Shown in pieces: positions 22,190 through 33,084 of a stretch of DNA of 64,000 bases (its first letter is position 1; each line of letters opens with the position of its first letter). The DNA is from Fratercula arctica (lineage: Eukaryota; Chordata; Aves; Charadriiformes; Alcidae): assembly GCA_947846985.1 (NCBI GenBank), contig CANTUZ010000001.1:5129504-5193503 (forward strand). Direction: 5' to 3'. The notes under the pieces are model-generated. The model was not told the DNA's origin and did no database searches. It worked only from the letters and a program-made list of their open reading frames with translations. The translations under genes and the position numbers were made by a program.

Positions 22190-23360
22190 ACCATAAAAAT
22201 TGCCATGCTGGGTCAGATCAATGGTCCATATAATCCCGTATTCTTTCTCTGACAGTGACTAATACTATATGTTTTGGTACATCACAGGAAAATGTAAGAA
22301 ACCTTTCATGACCAATTATGGAACAACCTTCCCATAGAAGGCGGCTCATCCTAACCTCTGGCAGAAAATAAAGCTTTTTTGCTTAAAGCCTGAGGGATTT
22401 CTGTTAGCTCCTGTCTAACCTGACCTTGGTTATATTCGCTGTTCATATAAATACCTCTTCCTCTTTCAAATCTGATTAAGTTTTAGCTAAAGATATTGTG
22501 TTGCAGTGAATTTTACAGGCTAAATTGTCTTTAGCAGTATGCCTTTTATCACTTCTAAACTTACTGCCCTTCAGTTGCACTGGATGATTCTTGTTTTGAT
22601 TTTATGAGTGGGAGTAAATAAGGCTGCCAATTTACCTTCTCTGTAGTACTCAGGATGTAATATACTCCCATGAAACACCTTTTTATTCACCTTTTCTTTC
22701 AACTGACTGTTCCTGCTCTTCTCTCTCTCTCTCTCTCGCCTTTGCATTCTTCCTAACACTTTCTGGGCTGTGGGAGGCTTCTTCCACGCTGAAATCCTTC
22801 TATTTCTTGGAATATAAAATAAGTTATTTATTTAGATCTGGTTTATTCTTCTCTATTTTATTTAGAAACTGTAATGTCTTTGGTGCTGAAATCTGATTTC
22901 CGAAGGTCTGATTCAAAATGCTCTGTGCCAGTCACTGTATTCCTACCAAGTGCCTGCCCCCACAGCCAGGTGTGCTATCAGGCCATTTGTGGTGCTATTC
23001 TTAAATCCAGTTTTAATATTCTAACAACGTATTCACTTTCATAAACGCAGTTCTGCACTGAGTGCAGGATTTCCCCGCTTCATAGTGACCAATTGATTCT
23101 CCCCTAAAATCCGCCAGAATCGAGTAATGTGCTTGACCCTCCAACCTGTGTATTTTCATCTCTGATTTTCCCATCTGCATTTCCCCGGACGATGGGACGA
23201 CGGTTGTTCCCTTGCGCTAGGAGATGGCTCTGGATTTCCTCCTCGACCTCCTCTAGCCCCTCTCTAATTCCGACTTTTGTGCCATCTGCCAGTGTTGCCC
23301 CTTCCCTCTTCGCTGCTCTTCCACATCAGTAAAGGGCATATTAAATAGTGTCCATTCATA
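22190..23360 (-). mobile_element. ancient L3/CR1-like LINE fossil, minus strand
   Basis: There is no open frame, but base order follows the reverse complement of the L3/CR1-type consensus known from turtles and crocodilians. Anchors from left to right: 'gggtcagatcaatggtcca' (22210-22228); 'ttctctgacagtgactaata'; 'ctctttcaaatctgattaag'; 'gtgttgcagtgaattttaca' (fits the CTGGCAAGGAGTTCCACAGG region); 'cttgttttgattttatgagt', then 'gggagtaaataaggctgcc'; 'caccttttctttcaactgac' (CGTCTCTTTTCCAAGCTGAA); 'cataaacgcagttctgcact'; 'tttcatctctgattttccca'; 'ttgtgccatctgccagtgtt'; and 'gggcatattaaatagtgtcc'. The order is colinear over about 1.2 kb. The element's 3' end is on the left. Divergence is far higher than in the avian CR1 copies, so it is much older. 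The right edge is uncertain. Confidence 0.75.
22716..22737. repeat. (CT)n microsatellite
   Basis: A short CTCTCTCT run lies inside the fossil LINE and must have grown after its insertion. Confidence 0.9.
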
Positions 23361-24127
23361 CTCCTTTTCCTCAATATCTTCTGTCAAAGACTTGCTTTTA
23401 GTAGTTCATGTTAAATATAATCAACTGTCTTTTTATCCATTTTTTTATGTTCAAAATAGAGTGGAAAAGACGAGCAGAGTCCATATTTACATCTGTTCCA
23501 TCGTGTACATATGACTTACTTGTAATCTTTTATAACACTGTTATAACACCATTTACTGTTCTAGAAAACTGAATAAGGTTCATTGGTCCATCCTTCAGAG
23601 TTACAAGTTTCTTTTTCAAAGAAGCAAGAAGAAGATTCATCCCTCCAGTCCCCTAAGCTCAAGGAAGGAGCTTTCCTTTCTGGGACCGACGTCGGCCCCA
23701 TTTCCAGTATCAGCCAGAGAGTGAGCACCTCTCTGTTAGGAGAGACATCCAGTGCACTTGATTTTAGCTGTCTAGCCACAGCAGCAAGGCACTGTCTGTA
23801 ACAGTAAGAACAGAAATGCTGTAGCACCTTTGGAGTGTGAGTTGTTCCCCGAGGCACTTGTATTGGTGACAGAAATCACCCTCTGGAGATACTGATCTCT
23901 TTCTGTTGAATACCAGGACTGCCTAGAGGACCAGCTTGGATCTGATGACTCAGTTCTGCCTGAATAAAGTTGCCTGAGATGGTTCTTGCTCTAAGTGACT
24001 TGAGAATTTTTAACGTAATGCCTTTTTTACAGTCTTCTCTGGCATTCAGATTCAACTCTGATGCTATTATTAAATGCGTGAGGAACTGCAGGACTCAGAA
24101 GACTGACAATAGGCTATGGAAGCTGTT
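23361..24127. other. unique DNA, no gene recognised
   Basis: Possible further, unrecognisable continuation of the fossil LINE to about 23480. Beyond that, open frames of up to 98 codons on both strands at 23561-23857 overlap each other and show no domain. Confidence 0.45.
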
Positions 24128-24327
24128 AAAAAAGGAAACGCATTTTTACTGGGAGCTCGACCAAGGGCTGGAACAGATTGCCCAGAGAGTTTGTGGAGAT
24201 ATTCAAAAGCCATCTGGTGACCATCCTGGGCAACTGGCTCTGGGTAGCCCTGCTTGAGTTGGGGGGTTGGACTAGATGATCTGCAGAGGTCCCTTCCAAC
24301 CTCAACCATTCTGTGATTCTGTGATTT
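24128..24327 (+). mobile_element. CR1 LINE 3' end fragment, plus strand
   Basis: Starts with 'aaaaaaggaaacgcattttt', continues 'agggctggaacagattgccc' and 'gatattcaaaagccatctgg', and ends 'ggttggactagatgatctgc', 'aggtcccttccaacctc', with the terminal pair TTCTGTGATTCTGTGATT. The usual stretch of about 18 bases before 'gatattcaaa' (as in 'gtctccttctctggagac' of other copies) is missing, so a small deletion is likely. Confidence 0.93.
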
Positions 24328-27300
24328 TGAATTAAACTCTGTTTGGGATGGCCTGAGGACATTAAATTGGTTGGTTGCCTAGTTTGTCAATCTCTCAGTA
24401 AAAAGAAAGGACTTAAGAACCTGCCAGCATAGCTCCAGATCTCAGAACGTTGTTGGCAAAGGTTGTTAGAGTCCTGAGAGCTGCAACCATCCTCCCAAAA
24501 ATGCTGCCCAACTTGTTACGGAAGGACAAAAGGTTTTAAAAGTACCGTGCTCTACTGCACGCAATATATAGTCAATCACAGAACTTCACTCCAGGAGTCT
24601 CTGCTGGATGCTTTTCAGGAGAACATTTAGTACACATTTACTTTAAAGAACAACAACTGGATAATGGTGTTTTTATATATATATATATAATTATATGTGT
24701 GTGTGTGTGTGTAAATAAAAAACTTAGGAGAGTGTTTCATTGACTGTGAATATTAAGTCCCAGTAGTTAGAAACATAGCAAGGAACTTGTGTTATGTGAT
24801 GGGATGAGAAAAAACCCTAAGCTGTATGTCTCAGGAGAAATCAATGCACTGTGTCTTTTAATGTCATAAAAAATACCTCCCAACAAGATGTATTCAGAGT
24901 GGTATTAGCAGAAAAGTGAGCTTCTAATGGCCTTATTGATTAAGGCAGAAACAGCAGACAATTCAGAGGATGCTGCTGTTGTACGAAACAATTGGAAGTA
25001 CCATCGCCTTACTGTACTTAAGTAGATTTAGTGAGGATGCCCCAAACTCATATCCGCAGAACTGCCGTCGGAGTAACCACAGCCCTTTGCTTCAGTGAGA
25101 AAGTGATTTGTTGAGCTTGAAGGAAGCTTCCCCATCACCTTCTCGGAGATACTCCTCTTTTTTTTTTTTTTCTTTTTTCCCAAATTTTGCTTTTTTCTTC
25201 AGTGCAAACCCTCCTTTGTCCTTCTCAAAGACTTTCTTAACCATCCTGTTCCTCTCCTTTAGCATCCGTCAGAAGTTTGCACGGGGGAATGAGGACAAGA
25301 GTCCCCTTGAGGGACAGCAGCCCTAATGACTTGTGCCATTCATCAAGAAAAAATGACTGCTTTGGGGAACGAATCCGCAGTGACCGTGGGACTGTCTCTA
25401 GGAAAGGACATACAGTCGAATGCAGCTGAGTTATGGAGGCCTAATAGCACACCATCGGTTGTAACTCAGAAGGGTGGGTGCAGGTCCTGTGTGTCTGGAG
25501 GGGACAATGTTGGATGATGCAGAAGTGCATTGCACATTGGCTGATGCTGAGAGGGACAGAAATGCACTCGTGATATCTGCCTCCTCGGTAAATCTGCTCC
25601 CGTCTGGAGGCATGCTCCTAATTGTGAGATGGAAAGTGTTGCTTTGCAATTCTTCCCTTATGCGAAATTCCTCTGTTTTACAGGGAGTGAGCTAATGTAA
25701 CGCTGCCCCAGCTGCACGGTGGCAACGTGTCAAACTATAGCGATTCAGGGAGGTTTGACTCTGTGCCTGTGTCCTCCAAAAAAAAACCCCTCATGATCGG
25801 CACAGACCGTGTCAGCGGCCTCTTGACTCGCCGCTCTGCTGCATTATTGAGATGAGAGCTGCTGAGAGCCATGGCCAACGGCATTAAGGGCCCTGCAGCG
25901 CGTCTGAACGCTGGCCACACAATGCTGTAAACAGGCCAGGACGGATGTTTTGGCCAGGGGCCAGATCACCGTAAACTCCAGCCAAGGAAACTGGTTTGCG
26001 ACTAGCCCCTCGGTGAACGCACATTTATTCGGTGCAAGATTAATATACCTAAAGTAAACAGAGAGACAAACAGACAGACTCTGGGGCGTTGTGAAGAGGT
26101 GACAATAAATAGGGATGATAAAGAGCATTTAAAAAAAAAAAAATATAATCTGCAGCCAGCTGTAAAAATTCCCACTCCCCAATGGCTATTTCACGGAGAG
26201 CTGTTTTTCTCTTGCAACCAATAAATAATGAAGGCAGGTTTTGTAGCGGGGTAGAAGGGCACTGAAGCAGCGTCGGGGGCTGATCAGGAGGAGAAAGGTG
26301 CTAAGCATCGCACGGGGCATGCAGACTGGAAGCAGAGAGCATCGCCGCTCTTCTGCTGTTCAAAACACTGGAATCACCCCAAGCGATTGAGCCCTTGCCA
26401 AGTAATTCACCGCTCTGTGGACAGACTCTGCTTCTTGTTCGTGTTTGCTGATCTGATGCAATTCCTAGTGCTTAGAGGTTTAACAGAACTCTTCGGGAGA
26501 CACTCGATTTATCACTGATAAATCACTGATGAAATCTAAAGTTCAGTTATGAAGTGAGGGCTCAGCCACAGCTGTATAAAAGGCTTTCCCCTGGCTTAGA
26601 AATACACCAGTGAAGATACTTAATATGATAACCCTGCACAACCTCTGCACTGTTCAGTCCTTGTTTCAGGCTTTTGTTCTTAAGGCATAATTATTGTTTC
26701 TGGCTAATGACAGAAAAGATCTGTACAGTCATACCATGCACGACCAGCCTCACCCTGTCTTTCACCAGCTCTCAGCTCCTTTGTGCACATCACAAAGCAG
26801 TTAAACTCGGCACCTAAGCCTTGGTTTTAATGGGAGCATTTTTTGTTTTCAACACCGCTGGTGCCATTGCCTCCTTTCCATGAAACAGATCAGTGGCTGG
26901 ATGATGGAGAGGTTACTGTCTTCTAATGTTTCAGGTGTCCTTTCCATTTGTAGTTCAAACAATGACCCAAAAGCAGTGAATTTTCACCCTTTCCATTGCA
27001 AAACCTTGGCAAGTCCCCTCATCTCACTCTACATTATGCTCCAGATATGGAGATGGTGATGGCTTCCTTTCCTTGGAGGTGTGGGGTGAGGATAAAGCCC
27101 ATGAAACATTTTGAAGCATTCAAAAGAATTCTGGACCTGCGCTTGAACCAGGTTCTCCACCCATTTGCTTTTCAGCTGCTCAAAGAACAGCCAATGACAC
27201 AAACAACTCCGCAAACTCTTTTTTGAGCTGCACTAGACGTGCAGCTAGAACCTGGAAACATCACAGACTAGGGAAGAGGACCACACTGCGAATATTTTTT

Positions 27301-28840
27301 TTCCCCACGCCTGCAGTGGTCATCATACAGGCTCTTGAAACCTGCCTTAGACATCTCACTGCACATCAAACCCAAATCTCTAACCCATAACGTTTACCTG
27401 GACACCACTTGAAAAGCAGGTTTTGCCCTTTGCCCTTTGATCCAAATACGCACTGAAACCAGTAAGAGATCTGCAGGGCAAAGCCCAGCCTGGTTATTCC
27501 TTTGTGTGTACCTGTTATTTCCAAATAATGTGCTGCTGCTCTGGATCCTGACCTCCATTATACCGATACACTGCAGCAGCTCTCCCGACTTCCTCATTTG
27601 TGTTGTCCAGAAAGGTGCTGCGGTACGAAACGCGGCCCTGCTATGCATTCCTCTTTCATTTCCATGCATTCCTTGCCTGATACCGGAGTGGAAATAACAC
27701 CAGCACAGTTCAGCCTTCACCTCTTCTTGGCATGATTTATGTGCCTCATACAGCAGCTCTAGGAGAGATTATTCTTATTTATACTATGCTCCAGCACAGT
27801 TTCTCCTCAAACTAACTCAGATACCTCTAAATAGAAGCAACACCAGAGCAGAGAAATGAAACAAGAGTTGAAACAGTGGGAAACAAAGTGCCCGGCACCA
27901 TTGCATTAAAAGAAAATCCCACACTAAGCCCGTTTCTACTGTGATGTCTGTTAAGGGTGCAAACACTCTGCCTGCGGGATCGCATTGCACCCTGTGCATG
28001 GGTTTTGATAAAAAAATGGAAATGGATGGGTGTTGTTGATGGCTTGTATAATGGTGCTGGGAATCTGGTCGGGTTGAAGGTTGGTTTGAAATGGCACATA
28101 AACCTGAACCTGGCCTTCATTAATCAGCTACGTGCTAGAAATTGAAGAGATGTGCCAGTCTGTCTTCCTTCCAAGCTCCTTTTTAACACTTGCTAGACTG
28201 CCTGTTGTTAGAGGAAAGGGTATTTTAATTGCAAGTAGTAGTTTAGGGATGTTTTAATTGCAACATAGTGGGGAGCACTACGTCAGGAATAGAGTTTCAT
28301 CAATGTGACATTACTTGAATGTCAAGCCCGATGGGTGGCTTATTCTGATTTAGGTAAATTTGCTCCTAAACAAATGAAGTTAAATGACAATACAGCACTT
28401 GTAAACAAACGAACCAACAAAAAACCCAAGGAAAAGAACTACCGGTTAAGCTAACTTGCTTTGCCCAATATAGGAAAATGAAAGCTGAGAAGGAACATGC
28501 AATATTTCAAGCGGGTGAACACTGGCAAGAGAGAAAAAGAACTGAGCTGAAAGAGATTTTTGGCACTGGAGTAAATTAGTATAAAATGGTATGAATAATT
28601 TGAGGCTCAACATGAGATGAACGTTTTTGTGCATCTGAAGAATGAACCAACTGTTTCCAGTGAAAGTGATGGGAGTGAGACATTGATTCAGCTCCAAGAC
28701 AAAGAGTTTATTCCTGTCTACAGTGTGAGTCTGGGTTTGGTGAAACAGTCGGTATCTTTGGGTGTCAGGAATGACAGGGCACAGTTCGCAAAGATTTGGC
28801 CAATTTCCTTTCTGCAGTGTCATCATCAAGATAATTTTCA
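24328..28840. other. unique DNA with short simple repeats
   Basis: Holds the TA/TG microsatellite at 24671, a T-rich run at 25158-25178 and an A13 run at 26131-26143. At 25700-26350 the DNA is richer in G and C than its surroundings and free of recognisable repeats; it could be regulatory, but nothing specific can be named. No gene recognised. A string near 28320-28390 weakly resembles the old sauropsid repeats noted elsewhere. Confidence 0.5.
24671..24713. repeat. (TA)n-(TG)n compound microsatellite
   Basis: Alternating TATATA runs to about 24690, a short TTATA link, then GTGTGTGT to 24712. Alternating purine-pyrimidine DNA of this kind can adopt Z-form or cruciform structure. Confidence 0.95.
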
Positions 28841-28920
28841 AAGAGGGAAAAAAAAGGAAGGAAAGGAGGAAGGAGAGGAAAGAGAAGGAGAGAGTGTGAG
28901 AGAGAGAAGGGAGGGAGGGA

Positions 28921-29100
28921 GAGAGGAAGGAAGGAAGGAAGGAAGGAAGGAAGGAAGGAAGGAAGGAAAGGAAGGAAGGGAGGGAAGGAAGGGAGGGAGG
29001 GAGGGAGGGAGGGAAGGAAGGAAGGAAGGAAGGAAGGAAGGAAGGAAGGAAGGAAGGAAGGAAGGAAGGAAGGAAGGAAGGAAGGAAGGAAGGAAGGAAG
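28921..29100. repeat. (GGAA)n microsatellite with GGGA core
   Basis: Uninterrupted GGAA units occur at about 28924-28968 (some 11 units) and at 29012-29100 (some 22 units), separated by GGGA-rich sequence. In human cells, tandem GGAA repeats serve as binding platforms for some ETS-family fusion proteins; whether any avian ETS protein uses this tract is unknown. Confidence 0.95.
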
Positions 29101-29146
29101 AAAAAAAAGAAAAAAAAAGAAAGAAAAAAGAAAGAAAAGAAAGAAA

Positions 29147-29182
<36 letters not shown>

Positions 29183-29362
29183 AAAAGAAAGAAAAAGAAA
29201 AAGAAAAAGAAAAAGAAAAAGAAAAAGAAAAAGAAAAAGAAAAAGAAAAAGAAAAAAGAAAAAAAAAGAAAAAGAAAAAGAAAGAAAAAGAAAGAAAATG
29301 AAAGAAAAAGAAGTAAAATAAAAATAAAGATTAAAATGAAAGAATGAGAGGAAAGAGAAAAG

Positions 29363-29460
29363 AAGGAAGGAAAGGAAGGAAGGAAGGAAGGAAGGAAGGA
29401 AGGAAGGAAGGAAGGAAGGGAAGGAGGGAGGAAGGGAGGGAGGGAGGGAGGGAGGGAGGG
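29363..29460. repeat. second (GGAA)n-(GGGA)n block
   Basis: A shorter GGAA run (29364-29419) passes into GGGA units (29420-29460), the reverse of the mixing seen in the first block. It is flanked on both sides by nearly the same link sequence (see the finding on the 171-173 bp spacing). Confidence 0.93.
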
Positions 29461-29712
29461 AAAGAAAGTAAAAAAAGAAAAAAGTAAAATAGAAAAAGGA
29501 AAAGGAAAATGAAAGAATGAGAGGAAAAAAGAAAGAGAAGGAAAGAGGGAAAGCAAGAAAAAGAAAAAGAAAGAAAGAAAAGAATGAAGGAAGGAAGCAG
29601 GGAAGGGAAAGAAAAGAGAAAGAAAAGAAGAAAAGAAAAAAAGAAAGAAAGAAAAAAGAAAGAAAGAAACAAAAGAAAAAGAAAGAAAGAAAGAAAGAAA
29701 AGAAAAAGAAGG

Positions 29713-29747
<35 letters not shown>

Positions 29748-31442
29748 ATGAAAGAACAAACAAAAAGAAAAGAAAAAAGGAAAGTGTAATAAACTTTTAA
29801 ACCAAAACCAGCTACACTTAAAGCCCAGATGACTTCAGAGAAGCTGATTTACTAAAGATTTCTAACATTTCACATAATCAATTGCATCTCACCATTGCTT
29901 GACTATTGTTTAACATACAAGAGCAATATAGTTCCAGACCTTGCTTGGGGCAGGTAATGATGGTGTGTTTGTGTGGGATGGAGTAGTAATTCATTTCAGA
30001 CACGGAGGTAATTCATTGCAGACACTCTTTAAGAGACTTGGGGGAGAAAATAAAATGACAGATGATTTTACAATAGTTCAGGATTATTTTTTTTTTAACT
30101 GCTGACCCTGGAACTGGTAATAGCAGGAAATGGAAAGATTAGCATAAAGAATGGTCATTGATACTTGAGGCCTGATAGCCATTTTTGCTGAGCCTCTATA
30201 CTTATTTTGAAAGGAATGAAGCATTAAAAACAGCCAGGATTTTCTTTCTTGCACATATAGAGTATTACAGCTCTTATGGAAAGTGTAAAACGGGTGAACA
30301 GGAATTATGCCAAAGGGTTTCAAAGGAATAACTCTGAACTCACATAAAACATGACAGAGAATTAGATCTTTTTTTTTTAGTTCTAAATTCAGACTTCTCA
30401 GAAACCTGTAGAGAAGGCATTATTTTCTATTACATTCTTTATTTTTCTATATGAGAAGAAAGGATAGATTTTGTTTACTTTCTACTTAGTAGTAGAAGGC
30501 AGTTCTGCACAGTAAATGAGAAGAGTGGATATTCATATCCAGACAAATAGTCTAAATATTAAGAATATAGAAAAGAGGTTATTCTAGGGAAATCAGAGAT
30601 GGGTTTGTGTGAGAGTACAGGGAATCCACCTTAAACGTGGTAAGAATCAAGATGACCCTTTAAGACGTGCCCTCAGAACTTGTTTACTTTATGGACAAGT
30701 GACCATTAAAGGATATTGTAGGGATCCTGATTTATTGTCAGGTTCTGCAGTGCAAAGGTGTCTGTCCAACAGAAACTCAACCAGAATTACTCTGTATTAA
30801 AGATGAATAGAAGTGGATTAGACTCATTCACACCTGATCTGCTCAATTCAGCCAGCAGATTTACCTCCCACCTCAACAAGACACTCCTGCAGCTTAACCT
30901 CGAGTCGGAAAATCTAGCTGTGCCTTTTCCCTATCACCATTCTGAATATACTGGGCAATTTTAGTGGTGCAACAGGTAATCCACCTCCCTTTTCCATAGC
31001 TTTGCAGGTTAAATATACAAAATGGGCGATGTGACTTGAAAGATGTCCTAAATAACCTTGTATTCATTTGCTTTTTCGAACCACGGGAGCCTGGTGTGAA
31101 AAATACTCATGGAAGGATGAGTCTAATTTGGGGGGAATATCATCAGTGGATGACACGAGCTAAAAAAGTGCTAACAGTTGCACTGAACCAAGCAGTTAAC
31201 GAAATTGATGTGATTAATAATAACAATAGACAACTGCTTGTATGACTTTGGATCTTGAGCTCCCTGAGTTCCCACAGGAGCCAAGGTGAGGAGACACTGG
31301 ATAAGGAAATGGGAACTGCTGAAAATGGCCATTTTTCTTTTCCTCATACCAAGTCTAGGAACACCCTGCAGCATTCTCACCATAATGTGAAAAATAGAGC
31401 GGTCAAATGTCATACTGCTGTCTTAATTGTGGTAATCATGCC

Positions 31443-31506
31443 TTTTTTTTTTTTTTTTCCCAGGCACAAAGAAGAAGGATGCTGCTGCTTCTACATTAAA
31501 GGGAGA
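31443..31506 (+). other. candidate 43 bp micro-exon with strong splice signals
   Basis: A T16 run followed by CCCAG (acceptor at 31461-31463) precedes 43 bases ending in GAGA, followed directly by GTGAGT (31507-31512), a strong donor. The segment 31464-31506 is open in at least one frame. Its length is unusual but within the range of known micro-exons. Chance pairing of a T-run with a GTGAGT is quite possible. Confidence 0.18.
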
Positions 31507-32729
31507 GTGAGTTTTATGAGTCATAAAAGAGGAGGAAACACAGTAATGGTAGTTCAAGGGCTGTAAAAAAAAAAAAAAGGATGTGAAGACTTTTAGGGCT
31601 TATCCTGAATGACATGGAAGCTGAAGGTGTTCAGCAGCTCTCTGGACCAGGCATTTTGTCACGGGGAGCAGCGGTAATGACAAAACACTTTGAGTTGAGG
31701 ATTTGTCCCGGCATCCCTAGATGTGAGGAACAGAGGAGTTACGGCAGCAGGGCTAACTAGGCACCACTTAGGAAGGTAGCGTACCTCTGCAGCAGCCGAG
31801 GCGTAGCACATCTCCCAAGAAATGTGCAAACCCAGGAAATTTCTTCCTTTCCTCGTACACTGTTCACTTTAAAGCCCGTTTCTACAAACACTTGCTGCTT
31901 GACTTGCTTCCTGACACACAAGGAGTCCCATTTAATTAACCTGGCAGCCCAGAGTGGTGGAAATAGATTGGGGCTTGTAAGCGTGGAGATTGACAGTCTC
32001 CGCAAGCTGCCCTGGTTTGCTTAGCTACAGAAGTGATTGTTTCTCTATTATTTTGATCTCATGATTCCAGGTTGTACAGCCAGTGGCCGTCTGCAGCTGG
32101 AACAGGAGTTGAGGACGGGGAGGGAGGGGGAATGGGCCTGTTTGACGTGGAGCATCAGCCCTTCACTCCCCCACGCCTGTATTATATTGGGTATTGAATC
32201 GCCTCTGGCTAATCACAAGCCTTCTTAACGTTTTCCTCTGAGAAAACAGATGATCAAATGCAAGAAAGCCTACTCATTAAAACAAGTACTGGGAGGGTTT
32301 TGTTCTTTTCAGACCCATCCCTGTGTTTGAGTACCTAGAGAACCAAGCACTATTAGCTGAATAGCATCTGTTTACCATCAGCTTTGTCTGAAACTTTTCT
32401 TTTTTTTTCAAGTTAATAAAAACGGAGTTTGAAAACTGGTTCTGATTAGGCAGGTCAAATAGTGAAAATACTCTCTAAGGCCAGAATATTCCGGAGGATC
32501 CCATCGCAGAGCAAAACAGCACATAGAAATCACCAGAGGAGTTGCAGATCAAGGCAGACAGAAGCGGTCTACTGGGTGCTACTGGGTTTGGAGCTGCTGC
32601 CATGGTGCTGTAAATGGAGGTGCAAAAATTGTTGGTAAGATTCAGCCATCTGAATTTCTGCATGAGGTGCCAAGGCAGTAGCATTAGGGCCTGGGGAGGG
32701 CAAACGGAGAGGAAGATAAAAAAGATACT

Positions 32730-32761
32730 CCCCCCCCGCTTTTTTTTTTTTTTTTTTTTTT
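32730..32761. repeat. C8-G-C-T22 homopolymer junction
   Basis: A short C run and then a run of 22 T. A second site in the window where a C run adjoins an A/T run, with the arrangement at 2312 being C then A. Confidence 0.93.
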
Positions 32762-33064
32762 AAGGAAATGTTGTGAAGTTCACAGGAGTCATGGCAGCCC
32801 CAGCAAAAGTTTATTTTCTGCATTGCTTTCTGCCTCCGTCGCTTGTTGGGGCTGCACCACGCTCCTGTCTCCTCAAGTGACTGCGACATTGCTGTTTTAA
32901 ATGATACTTAACAGCAATCAAATCCTTTTGCTAACCTTCTCAACAGCTGAGACAGAGCGATGGGGACACCGTCAATTGCTGCACACCACTTCCACTACAG
33001 TATTTTCTTTCACACTGTTATTAAGAGAAATTGCCTATTACGAAAGTAGCTCTAAGGAAGAGGG

Positions 33065-33084
33065 AAAAAAAAAAAAAAAAAAAA
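33065..33084. repeat. A20 homopolymer
   Basis: Run of A followed by CAACC and A7. Simple repeat with no retroposed body beside it. Confidence 0.9.

Larger units (their letters stand above)
28841..29785. repeat. 945 bp polypurine tract of GGAA, GGGA and AAAG units
   Basis: The plus strand is almost entirely A and G, with only a few T and C (for example two T near 28895-28897, scattered T near 29300-29337 and 29469-29520, rare C after 29553). Blocks in order: irregular AG-rich (28841-28920), GGAA with GGGA core (28921-29100), AAAG and AAAAG units (29101-29310), a T-containing link (29311-29362), GGAA then GGGA (29363-29460), and a second T-containing link plus AAAG units (29461-29785). Homopurine-homopyrimidine mirror-repeat DNA of this length can form intramolecular triplexes (H-DNA). 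Long frames reading lysine/glutamate/arginine on the plus strand or phenylalanine/serine/leucine/proline on the minus strand are translations of the repeat and are not proteins. Confidence 0.97.

Noticed and set aside
28765..29763. 332-codon minus-strand frame, the longest open frame in the window, and its plus-strand partner at 28617-29321
   Set aside because: Both are direct translations of the purine/pyrimidine microsatellite: only F, S, L and P on one strand and K, E, R and G on the other. Repeat units without T on the plus strand cannot produce stops in these frames.
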